Of a stretch of DNA of 64,000 bases, positions 38,731 through 46,677 are shown piece after piece (the stretch's first letter is position 1; every line of letters begins with the position of its first letter). Position numbers and translations under genes: made by a program. The stretch is from NCBI GenBank assembly GCA_028821265.1, contig JAPPGU010000018.1, positions 19,535-83,534 of the forward strand. The letters are read 5' to 3'. The notes under the pieces were generated by a model that searched no databases, was not told where the DNA came from, and saw only the letters and a list, made by a program, of their open reading frames with translations. This DNA comes from a bacterium (GTDB taxonomy: Bacteria > Actinomycetota > Acidimicrobiia > Spongiisociales > Spongiisociaceae).

Positions 38731-39660
38731 ATGTCCGTTCATGGCGGCCAACTTACACAGACCGAGGACGGTGCGGCGGCCCGATCCGAGTGGGGTGTCC
38801 CGGTTCCGATCGACCTGGAGTCCTTGAACGCCGACCTGGAAGACGGCCGGGCCACCGTTGATTTGGGCCTCTTCTATCCGACGAACCTGGAACCGGCCCA
38901 CCGGCGGAAGGTGGAACTCGGAATGGTCATCGATGGCGTGGCGGAGGCCCGCCGGATCTTCGGTGAGGTCGGTGTTCAGTTCGCCGTCGTCTCGGTCCGG
39001 ACCGGGCCTGTCGACGCGGAACTGCTCGCCATCCATGCCGAGGCGCCGGGCTCCGAACTGCCCGGTGGTCGCTACGCCAACCTCTACCGGGAGCGCCAGA
39101 AGCGGCCTTCCAGGCTGTCGCCCGATGCTCTATCTGTGTTTGAAAGCGTGATCGGCACAGGACCGGAGCATGACCGCCGGATACATCTCGTGGTCCTCGA
39201 GGACGTTTTCATGTCTTTCCATGACCGGATCGACGAACGTACCTGGCAGTTGAAGACCGTTGCCACCAACGCCCTGTCCTTCCCGGGCTACTCGCACCGG
39301 GACACGATCCCGCGCCACTTGCGGGGAGTCATCACCCTCACCAACCTGGCGAGGGCTACCTCATGGAAGACCGTCGCCCATGAACTCGGGCACAAGCTGA
39401 TCAACGCCAGCCACGAGTACCGGGACATCGACCCCCAGCACGAGGTCTACGCCGACGGGGGTCTCCTGCTGTACGGAGACGGCACCGACATCCCCTCCGG
39501 TCCCGATGGCCGGTTCCACCGGGAGAGGTTGCACCAGTCGCCCTTCATCTACCGGAAGGTGGGGTCCGGAGCCAAGTCATGGAATCCCGATTATCTGGAT
39601 GGCGGGGGCTACTACGACCGCATCTACGAGGGCCTCACGGTCGACTTCGACCCGTCCTAG
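38731..39660 (+). CDS. Uncharacterised HExxH zincin-like metalloprotease
   Basis: KTVAHELGHKLINASHEYRD motif; no recognisable family. Confidence 0.6.
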   Translation: MSVHGGQLTQTEDGAAARSEWGVPVPIDLESLNADLEDGRATVDLGLFYPTNLEPAHRRKVELGMVIDGVAEARRIFGEVGVQFAVVSVRTGPVDAELLAIHAEAPGSELPGGRYANLYRERQKRPSRLSPDALSVFESVIGTGPEHDRRIHLVVLEDVFMSFHDRIDERTWQLKTVATNALSFPGYSHRDTIPRHLRGVITLTNLARATSWKTVAHELGHKLINASHEYRDIDPQHEVYADGGLLLYGDGTDIPSGPDGRFHRERLHQSPFIYRKVGSGAKSWNPDYLDGGGYYDRIYEGLTVDFDPS

Positions 39661-39700
39661 CGGTCAGTGGTCAGTGGTCAGTGGTCAGTGGTCAGTGGTA
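39661..39700. repeat. TGGTCAG heptamer tandem repeat
   Basis: ggtcagtggtcagtggtcagtggtcagtggtcagtggt directly after stop codon. Confidence 0.95.
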
Positions 39701-39718
39701 TCCAACATAAACTAGCAA

Positions 39719-40876
39719 CTAGTGAGAGGCTTGGCGTGCTCTGTACGCCTCCCTGGCCTCGCGACTGGCGTGGTGGCCCGAGAGCTCATGCAGACTCGAC
39801 GCCTGGTCTGCCGGGACCGCAGGATGCAAGTGGACGACGACGCTATCCATATTGGGCACGGCATGAAGTACGCCGTGTTCGACCTCCTCGGCGATTCGGT
39901 GGCCCTGGAGCACAGTCTGCGCTGAGTCGATCTGGATTGCGACTTCCCCCGACATCCGATGGCCCGACCACCTGGCGCGCACCGTGTCGACTGCCACCAC
40001 ACCGGGTGTTTCTTTGACTGTGGCGGTGATGCGGTCTATCAGCCCCTCATCGACACCGTCCATCAGCCGCCTCACGACGGTACGCATTGACGATATGAGG
40101 ATTCCAAGAATCACGATCGCGATCAGGAATCCCACGATCGGATCGGCTCGGGGGTAGCCGAGCCAGACCCCGACCATGCCGATCGCAACTGCGATTGATG
40201 TCAGTCCATCCGCTCGTGCATGCTGGCCCTCGGCAATCAGCGCCGCAGAGCCGATCCGTCGCCCGGCGCGGATCCGATAGATGGCCACGATCTCGTTACC
40301 GAGAAACCCGACGATCCCGGCCGCGAACACCCACCAGAGATTGGTCACCACGCGCGGGTTGATCAGGGCGTCGACGGACTCCCAGATGATGATCGCCACG
40401 CTTGCCAGGATGATCAACCCGATGAACAGCCCGACCAGGTCCTCGGCTCGCCGGAAGCCGTACGTGTATCGCTTGGTGGCTCGCCAGCGGCCCATGCGAA
40501 ACGCCACGATCAACGGGATCGTCGTAGCGGCATGGCCAAGGTTGTGGATGGTGTCGGCCAGCAACGCGATCGAACCCGACAGAGCAACGATGACTACCTG
40601 TGCCACCGCGGTTGCCATCATGCCGGCGAGCCCTATCCATGCGGCCCGTATCCCCTCTTCGCTTGACTCGTCGGCCGACTGGATCGTCTCGCTGTGGTCG
40701 TGGGAGTGAGGCACGACAAGGTGTTTCAACTTGGAGAACACTCCTGGAGTCGGCGCGTGATCGTGGCCGTGCTCGTGATCGTGGCCGTGCTCGTGGCCGT
40801 GCTCGTCATCGTGGTGGCCGTGCTCGTGGCCGTGATCGTGGTGGTCGTGCGAAGCCTTTTCAGTTGGCTCGTGCAC
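39719..40876 (-). CDS. Cation diffusion facilitator (Zn/Co efflux) with His-rich N-terminus
   Basis: HDHHDHGHEHGHHDDEHGHEHGHDHEHGHDH; CDF fold (ADTIHNLGHAATTIPLIVAF, EGQHARADGLTSI). Confidence 0.9.
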   Translation of the reverse strand: MHEPTEKASHDHHDHGHEHGHHDDEHGHEHGHDHEHGHDHAPTPGVFSKLKHLVVPHSHDHSETIQSADESSEEGIRAAWIGLAGMMATAVAQVVIVALSGSIALLADTIHNLGHAATTIPLIVAFRMGRWRATKRYTYGFRRAEDLVGLFIGLIILASVAIIIWESVDALINPRVVTNLWWVFAAGIVGFLGNEIVAIYRIRAGRRIGSAALIAEGQHARADGLTSIAVAIGMVGVWLGYPRADPIVGFLIAIVILGILISSMRTVVRRLMDGVDEGLIDRITATVKETPGVVAVDTVRARWSGHRMSGEVAIQIDSAQTVLQGHRIAEEVEHGVLHAVPNMDSVVVHLHPAVPADQASSLHELSGHHASREAREAYRARQASH

Positions 40877-41083
40877 CGGGAGTCCTCACGCTGCCTTCTT
40901 CTCGATTGAAGTTGCTATGAGTCTATCTTGCAAGTGTTGGTATTAAGAGATCCGCGTGGTGGTGGATGTGCCACCCTGATCACCGCCTGGTCAGTGGATC
41001 TTGTAACCCAGGGATGAGACGGACAACCCAACAGCCTCGAGGGCCACAAGGAACTCGACTGCCTCCCGGGTCGTAACTGGCCA

Positions 41084-41773
41084 CTAGGAATCCAGCGCCT
41101 TCATGGCCTCGCGCCTGCTGAGCGGGGAAAGCCGGCGGCGGTTGGCGTCCACGTAACGGGTCACCGAGTCCGGACAGGTCTTGGAGTGTTCCCGCAGCGC
41201 CCACCCGATCGCCTTGCGCAGGAAGAACTCGTTGCGGGCGATCGAAGGCTCGATCACGGCGAACAGGAGGCCGGGATCGGTCCGGTCCTTGAACCGGAGC
41301 TGGGCCAGGATTGCGGTCCGCCGCCGCCATATGTCGTCGTCCTCCGCCCACGAGAGCAGTACCGGGCGGACGTCCGTCGGGTACGTAGCAAGTAGGTGAC
41401 CCATGTGCTTGCCGGCCAGCTGATCGACGTAGTCCCACCAGGCGCCTGTGACGACCATCTCCTCCACCATCGCCAGGCGGTCGGGCCGCAGCCACCCTCG
41501 GTAGGGCCGGGCGTAGGCCAGCTCGATGGCCCCGTAACGCTGCTCCCGGTGGGTGGCCGCTCGCCACATCCCGAGGACGGTGTCCTCCCATGCATCGGGA
41601 TCGGCCAGCGGATGTTCTTTGACTATCGCCCCGGCCAGGCGCCGCACGTCGGGAACCCTTACCCCGTGAAAGGGAAGTTCCGACTTCATGTATCGCTGCT
41701 GGCCCTCCGCCCGGTCCGGATCTCCGGCGGCGACAAGGCGAGCGATGAGATCGGCCCTGAGGGATGTGTCCAC
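41084..41773 (-). CDS. DNA alkylation repair protein, AlkD-like HEAT-repeat
   Basis: RYMKSELPFHGVRVPDVRR, WWDYVDQLAGKHMG, NEFFLRKAIGWALREHSK. Confidence 0.88.
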   Translation of the reverse strand: MDTSLRADLIARLVAAGDPDRAEGQQRYMKSELPFHGVRVPDVRRLAGAIVKEHPLADPDAWEDTVLGMWRAATHREQRYGAIELAYARPYRGWLRPDRLAMVEEMVVTGAWWDYVDQLAGKHMGHLLATYPTDVRPVLLSWAEDDDIWRRRTAILAQLRFKDRTDPGLLFAVIEPSIARNEFFLRKAIGWALREHSKTCPDSVTRYVDANRRRLSPLSRREAMKALDS

Positions 41774-41794
41774 GCGGCGGGATTCTGGCAGGCC

Positions 41795-42235
41795 TCGATC
41801 CTCAGGAACACCGCACCACCCATGACGCCCTACGCCTCAAGAACATTGCAGCCCCTGAACCTGATGCACACAGCACCACCCATGACGCCCTGATCCTGAG
41901 GAACCGGGGATGGGGGCGTGGCGGGGGGTTAGGGGTTGCAGGTGGAGGTGTCGCCGCTCAGGATGATGGACTCACTACAGGACCCCTGCCGGGCCAGAAC
42001 GCGAAAATCGCGCCAAATGGCGGCCGCTCCGGGCCCTCCCCCGCCGCCGCCACCGTGGTTTGGAGCGTGGTCGGCCATGCCCGGCTAGCTGCCGGGGCTG
42101 GGCGGCTCGCTCCATGAAGCCCTTATGTTCCCTCCGGTCCGACCGAACCGATCGGCAGGAGCCTTCGGTCGGTGGTGGTGCTTGGCAATAAACAACGTAT
42201 CGGCAGCATGTGACAAATTCAACCCTCTTCAAAGC
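41795..42235 (+). repeat. Copy A of novel dispersed intergenic element (5' subrepeats plus structured core)
   Basis: Homologous to reverse complement of 63190-63590; shared TGGAGCGTGGTCGGCCATGCC, CGCTCCAT, CCGATCGG, GTGCTTGGC, CAACGTATC, TTCAACCCT. Confidence 0.8.
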
Positions 42236-42340
42236 CGCGAGCGGCTATCGCTCTCCCGGCGGAAAGGGCCGTCACGACAGCGGCGCCGCCCCGGACGGCG
42301 GCTGGCAACTAGGAGACAGCAACTCGTAGACTCTCCGGCC

Positions 42341-42481
42341 ATGAAGCTCCGGACGCTCCTGGCATTTGCCCTGCTGGTGACAGCAGTCGCCGCGGCCGCC
42401 TCGTGGAGACTGCGCGCCTCGGCCTACACGAGGCCCCCCGCCGCACCCGGCACCTGGCACCCGACGGCGCGCCATCAGTGA
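42341..42481 (+). CDS. Small (46 aa) membrane or secreted protein
   Basis: MKLRTLLAFALLVTAVAAAASWRLRASAYTRPPAAPGTWHPTARHQ; overlaps next gene start. Confidence 0.45.
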   Translation: MKLRTLLAFALLVTAVAAAASWRLRASAYTRPPAAPGTWHPTARHQ

Positions 42482-43224
42482 CCCATCGAGTCGCTCTCCA
42501 CACGGACGGCGATCGGGGCAACCGGGTGATCCGGGTGATCCAGACCGACCCCGGTGTCGAGATCGGCCGGCTGCGGACCGGCCCGGATTCCGAAGGGCCA
42601 CCGGGCTCGGTGGCCGGCTGGGACGTGCTCGCCGTTGACGCCCTGACCGCCGCCTGCCTCCCGCTGGTCGAGGAGGCATGCGATCTGGGCCTTCCGGTAG
42701 TGGTTGCCGCCGACCTGCCGGCCCGCTTTGCCGCCGCTCCGGGCGCCACGATCGTCGGCGGAGCCGGGAGCGGGGCGGGCCTGGCCGCCGCGCTGGCCCT
42801 GTCGATGCTTCCCCGGTCGGCCGAGCCGGTCAAGGCTCGCCTGGCGTGGACCGTGGCGGGCCGGCCGCTCCGGGCCGGTCGGGCGGTCACCTTCCCCGAG
42901 CCGGTCGGGTCCCTGTGGGCCGGCTGGGGGGAGAACCCCCTTCCCTGGCCGGATGTGGCATGCTGCCCGGCCCCCACCAACTCGGCATGGAAGGCGATCC
43001 GGGTCGATCTCGAGTTCCGTGACGCCGAGGGGGGCGGATCCGTGGTCCACGGCGTCTCGGACGAGGCGAGATTCCTCGACGCGGCGTGCTTCGGCTCGGC
43101 CATCCTGGCCGCCGCTCGCGGCGCCTACCCGCGCGGCGCCGGCGGGCCCGGTGATCCGGACGGGGTCTTCGTGCGCCTGGCCCAGGACGCCGGCATGCAG
43201 GTGGCCCGATTCGTCGCCGCTTAG
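42478..43224 (+). CDS. Conserved-looking hypothetical protein
   Basis: Long ORF with GTG start at 42478; no family recognised. Confidence 0.55.
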   Translation: MTHRVALHTDGDRGNRVIRVIQTDPGVEIGRLRTGPDSEGPPGSVAGWDVLAVDALTAACLPLVEEACDLGLPVVVAADLPARFAAAPGATIVGGAGSGAGLAAALALSMLPRSAEPVKARLAWTVAGRPLRAGRAVTFPEPVGSLWAGWGENPLPWPDVACCPAPTNSAWKAIRVDLEFRDAEGGGSVVHGVSDEARFLDAACFGSAILAAARGAYPRGAGGPGDPDGVFVRLAQDAGMQVARFVAA

Positions 43225-43273
43225 GTGATTAGTTGGTAGTTGGTAGCCGACAACAGGAATTAGAAACCAACAA

Positions 43274-43753
43274 CTAGAAACTACTCCACCAGCGGTCGCC
43301 GGCCATGGTGGGCAACTCGGCGGAGTCCTCGGGTGACACGTCCGGGCCGGGATCCGGAGGGCTGGGCGCAGGGGTCGCCGGCACCTGCAGGGTCTCCTCC
43401 AGCATGACCACCTCGACGCCGCCCACCACGTCGGAAGTCAGGTTGTAGAAAACCGCCGCCAGCGTGGTCAGCAGGGTCATCGCCGCCCCGAACACCACCG
43501 AGAAGAAGACCGACACCCGGGTGAACCGGCTCCCGTTGTCGAAGAAGACCGAGCCCTCGTCAACCAGGCTGATGGTGATCAGGAACCGGTCGAGGGAGGC
43601 GGGGATGCCCGCCCTCTCCACCAGGGACCACATGAGGAGCAGGCCGATCAGCGTGGCGGCTGCGAACACCACGTGCAACAGGAGCGACACCTTGAACACC
43701 GTCCACGGATCGAACTTGCGGATCACGCGCCGCACCCGCCGTACGGTCGCCAT
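43274..43753 (-). CDS. DUF3566 transmembrane protein (paralog 2)
   Basis: RRVIRKFDPWTVFKVSLLLH...VVFYNLTSDVVGGVEVVMLEE; downstream of gyrA. Confidence 0.8.
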   Translation of the reverse strand: MATVRRVRRVIRKFDPWTVFKVSLLLHVVFAAATLIGLLLMWSLVERAGIPASLDRFLITISLVDEGSVFFDNGSRFTRVSVFFSVVFGAAMTLLTTLAAVFYNLTSDVVGGVEVVMLEETLQVPATPAPSPPDPGPDVSPEDSAELPTMAGDRWWSSF

Positions 43754-44208
43754 CACATCCCCCCGACGAGTGATCGTCCCCCGGCGTCGTGCCGGGCGGT
43801 ATCCACCGGCACCTCCTCCAGCACCGTGAACTCGATCCCTCCGACCAGGTCCGCCAGCAGGTTGTACAGCACCGCCCCCACGGTCAGGGTGGCGGTGGTC
43901 CCGGCCATCCAGCTGGCCGCCAGCAGGATCATGCCGCGCAGGTACTCGCCGCCCGTCTTGAAGAGCGACTCGCCAGGCTCGATCAGCGCCACCCGAGCGG
44001 CGGCCTCGTCGAAGGCGGAAACCAGGCCGAGCCGGGAGATCACCGCCCAGAGCATCACCGACAGCAGCACCAGCCCGAGCGCGGCCAGTGCGGACAGGAC
44101 CGCGGACACCTTCATGACCGTCCACGGATCGAACTTGCGGAGAATCCGGCGAACCCGGCGTTGCGTGGTGGGCGGGGCGGGCCAGGCCCCCAACCGCGCC
44201 TCGGTCAC
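43753..44208 (-). CDS. DUF3566 transmembrane protein (paralog 1)
   Basis: RRILRKFDPWTVMKVSAVLS...AVLYNLLADLVGGIEFTVLEE. Confidence 0.8.
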   Translation of the reverse strand: MTEARLGAWPAPPTTQRRVRRILRKFDPWTVMKVSAVLSALAALGLVLLSVMLWAVISRLGLVSAFDEAAARVALIEPGESLFKTGGEYLRGMILLAASWMAGTTATLTVGAVLYNLLADLVGGIEFTVLEEVPVDTARHDAGGRSLVGGM

Positions 44209-46661
44209 TTCGCCCCGGTAGCGATGCCCGTGTCCATGGGGACGGGAGCGAAGCTGGCGACACTGGCCCCGTCAGGCAGGTTCATCACCTTCACGCCGCT
44301 GGCTACACGGCTCTGGCGGCTGATCGAGTCCGTGGCGGTGCGGATGGCGACACCACCGGTCGAGACGATCATCACCTGGCTCCCCTCGACGACCGCCCGT
44401 GCGCCCACCATCTCCCCGCGTACTTTCGTGAGCTTCATGGCCTTGACGCCCTTGCCGGCTCTCGCCTGCCGCTTGAACAGCGCGGACCGCACGCGCTTGC
44501 CGAAACCTCCGGAGGTCAGTAGGAGGATGTCGTCGCCCTCCAGCGTGGCGGCTGCTCCCACCACCTCGTCCCCCGGATTGAGGCGGACCCCGATGACGCC
44601 CTGCGTGGCCCTGCCCTGGGCGCGAACGTCGTTCTCCGAGAAGCGAATCCCCATTCCCCGGCGGGTGAAGAGGAGCAGGTCGCTCTTGCCGTCGGTGGAG
44701 TGAACGGTCACCACCTCGTCGTCATCGGCAAGCCGGATCGCCACCAGCCGGGCGTAGCGGCTGTCGTACTCCCGGAAGGCGGTGCGCTTGACCTTCCCCT
44801 TCCTGGTCACCATCACCATGTAGCGGTAGGACTCGTAGTCGCGGGTGTCCACGATCGCCTCGATGCGCTCCTGGGGATCCAGCGGCAGCACGCTGTGGGC
44901 AAGGACCCCTCTGGCGGTACGGGCCTTGCGGGGGATCTCGTGCGCCCGGACCCGGTAGACCCGGCCCCGGTTGGTGAAGAACAGGAGGTAGGAGTGAGCG
45001 GTGGTGTGGATCACATGGGTCAGGTAGTCGTCGCCGCGCAGCGCCGCCGCCTTCACGCCCTTCCCGCCCCGGCCCTGCGCCCGGTAGGCGTTCGCCGCCA
45101 CCGACTTGACGTACCCCGTGGCCGACACCGTGACGATGATCTCCTCGTCAGCGATGAGGTCTTCGAGGGACAGCTCGGACTCGGCCGGCATGACCTGGGT
45201 GCGGCGAGCGCCTCCGTGGGTCTCACGGGTCGCCTGGAGCTCGTCGGCGATGATGGCGCGGCGCCGGACCGGGTCGGCCAGAATGGTGGTCAGCTCGTCG
45301 ATCAGCCGCTGCAGCTCGGCTAGTTCGTCGCGAAGCTTGGCGGTCTCCAGCGAGGTGAGGCGGCGCAGGGCCATGTCCAGAATGGCTCGAGCCTGTATCT
45401 CCGATAGCGGGAAGCGGTCCATGAGAGCCGACCGGGCCGAGTTGACGTCCTCGCTCCCCCGGATCACCGCGATCACCTCGTCGATGTTGTCCACCGCCAC
45501 GATCAGCCCCTCCAGGATGTGGGCGCGGGCCTGCGCCCGCTTCAGCCGGAAGCGGGTGCGCCGCTCGATCACCTCCATCTGGTGATCGAGGAAGTACTGG
45601 ACGAGCTCGGCGATGTTGAGGGTGCGCGGCACGCCGTCCACCAGGGCCACCGCGTTGACGCCGAAGTTCTCCTCCAGGTTGGTGTGCTTGAACAGGTTGT
45701 TCAGCACCACCTTGGGGTTGACGTCCTTCTTGAGCTCGATGACCAGCCGCACCCCCACGCGGGCGGAGGACTCGTTGCGCAGGTCGGCAATGCCGTCCAG
45801 CGTCTTCTGCTGGACGAGGTTGGCTATCCGGGCCATGACCCGATCCTGGCTCACCTGGTAGGGCAGCTCGGTCACCACGATGGCGGTGCGGTTCTTGCGG
45901 ATCGGCTCGACGTCGGTGACCGCTCGCATCCGGACCGAGCCCCGCCCCGACACCAGCGCGTCCTTCACGCCCTTGGTCCCGATCACGTAGCCGCCCGTGG
46001 GGAAGTCGGGGCCCTTGACGATCGACAGGTACTCCTCGGGACCGGCATCCGGGTTGTCCAGCCCGAACAGGCAGGCGTCGATGACCTCCCCCAGGTTGTG
46101 GGGCGGGATGTTGGTGGCCATGCCGACCGCGATGCCCTGCGAGCCGTTGACCAGCAGGTTGGGGAAGCGGGCCGGCAGCACGACCGGTTCCTGCTCGGAT
46201 CCGTCGAAGTTGTCGGCGAAGTCCACCGTGTCCTCGTCGATGCCGTCGAGCAGCACCGCGGCCAGCCGGTCCAGCCTGCACTCCGTGTAGCGCATCGCCG
46301 CCGGCGGATCGTCGGTCGTGCCGAAGTTGCCCTGCGGGTGGATGAGCGGGTACCGGAGCGAGAAGGACTGGCCCATCCTGACGAGGGCGTCATAGATGGC
46401 GTCGTTGGAGTGCGGGTGGTACTTACCGATCACCTCACCCACCACCGTGGCCGACTTGCGATGGGAACTCCGCGGCCCCACCCCCATGTCGTCCATGGCG
46501 TAGATGATCCGCCTCTGCACCGGCTTGAGCCCGTCCCGCACGTCCGGCAGCGCCCGCGACACGATCACGGACATGGCGTAGTCCACGAAGGACTTGGACA
46601 TCTCGTCGTTTATGTCGATCGCCAGGCGGGCGGCGGCGCCTCCCCTCTCGAGCTCCGGCAC
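44205..46661 (-). CDS. gyrA: DNA gyrase subunit A
   Basis: [39 protein letters not shown] start 46661. Confidence 0.97.
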   Translation of the reverse strand: MPELERGGAAARLAIDINDEMSKSFVDYAMSVIVSRALPDVRDGLKPVQRRIIYAMDDMGVGPRSSHRKSATVVGEVIGKYHPHSNDAIYDALVRMGQSFSLRYPLIHPQGNFGTTDDPPAAMRYTECRLDRLAAVLLDGIDEDTVDFADNFDGSEQEPVVLPARFPNLLVNGSQGIAVGMATNIPPHNLGEVIDACLFGLDNPDAGPEEYLSIVKGPDFPTGGYVIGTKGVKDALVSGRGSVRMRAVTDVEPIRKNRTAIVVTELPYQVSQDRVMARIANLVQQKTLDGIADLRNESSARVGVRLVIELKKDVNPKVVLNNLFKHTNLEENFGVNAVALVDGVPRTLNIAELVQYFLDHQMEVIERRTRFRLKRAQARAHILEGLIVAVDNIDEVIAVIRGSEDVNSARSALMDRFPLSEIQARAILDMALRRLTSLETAKLRDELAELQRLIDELTTILADPVRRRAIIADELQATRETHGGARRTQVMPAESELSLEDLIADEEIIVTVSATGYVKSVAANAYRAQGRGGKGVKAAALRGDDYLTHVIHTTAHSYLLFFTNRGRVYRVRAHEIPRKARTARGVLAHSVLPLDPQERIEAIVDTRDYESYRYMVMVTRKGKVKRTAFREYDSRYARLVAIRLADDDEVVTVHSTDGKSDLLLFTRRGMGIRFSENDVRAQGRATQGVIGVRLNPGDEVVGAAATLEGDDILLLTSGGFGKRVRSALFKRQARAGKGVKAMKLTKVRGEMVGARAVVEGSQVMIVSTGGVAIRTATDSISRQSRVASGVKVMNLPDGASVASFAPVPMDTGIATGAK

Positions 46662-46677
46662 GCTGCGTTCCTCCCGC

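Noticed and set aside
40694-40909. Plus-strand ORF encoding a hydrophobic VIVAVLV-repeat protein
   Set aside because: It is the exact antisense of the His/Asp/Gly/Glu-rich N-terminus of the CDF transporter; the hydrophobicity is a complement artefact.
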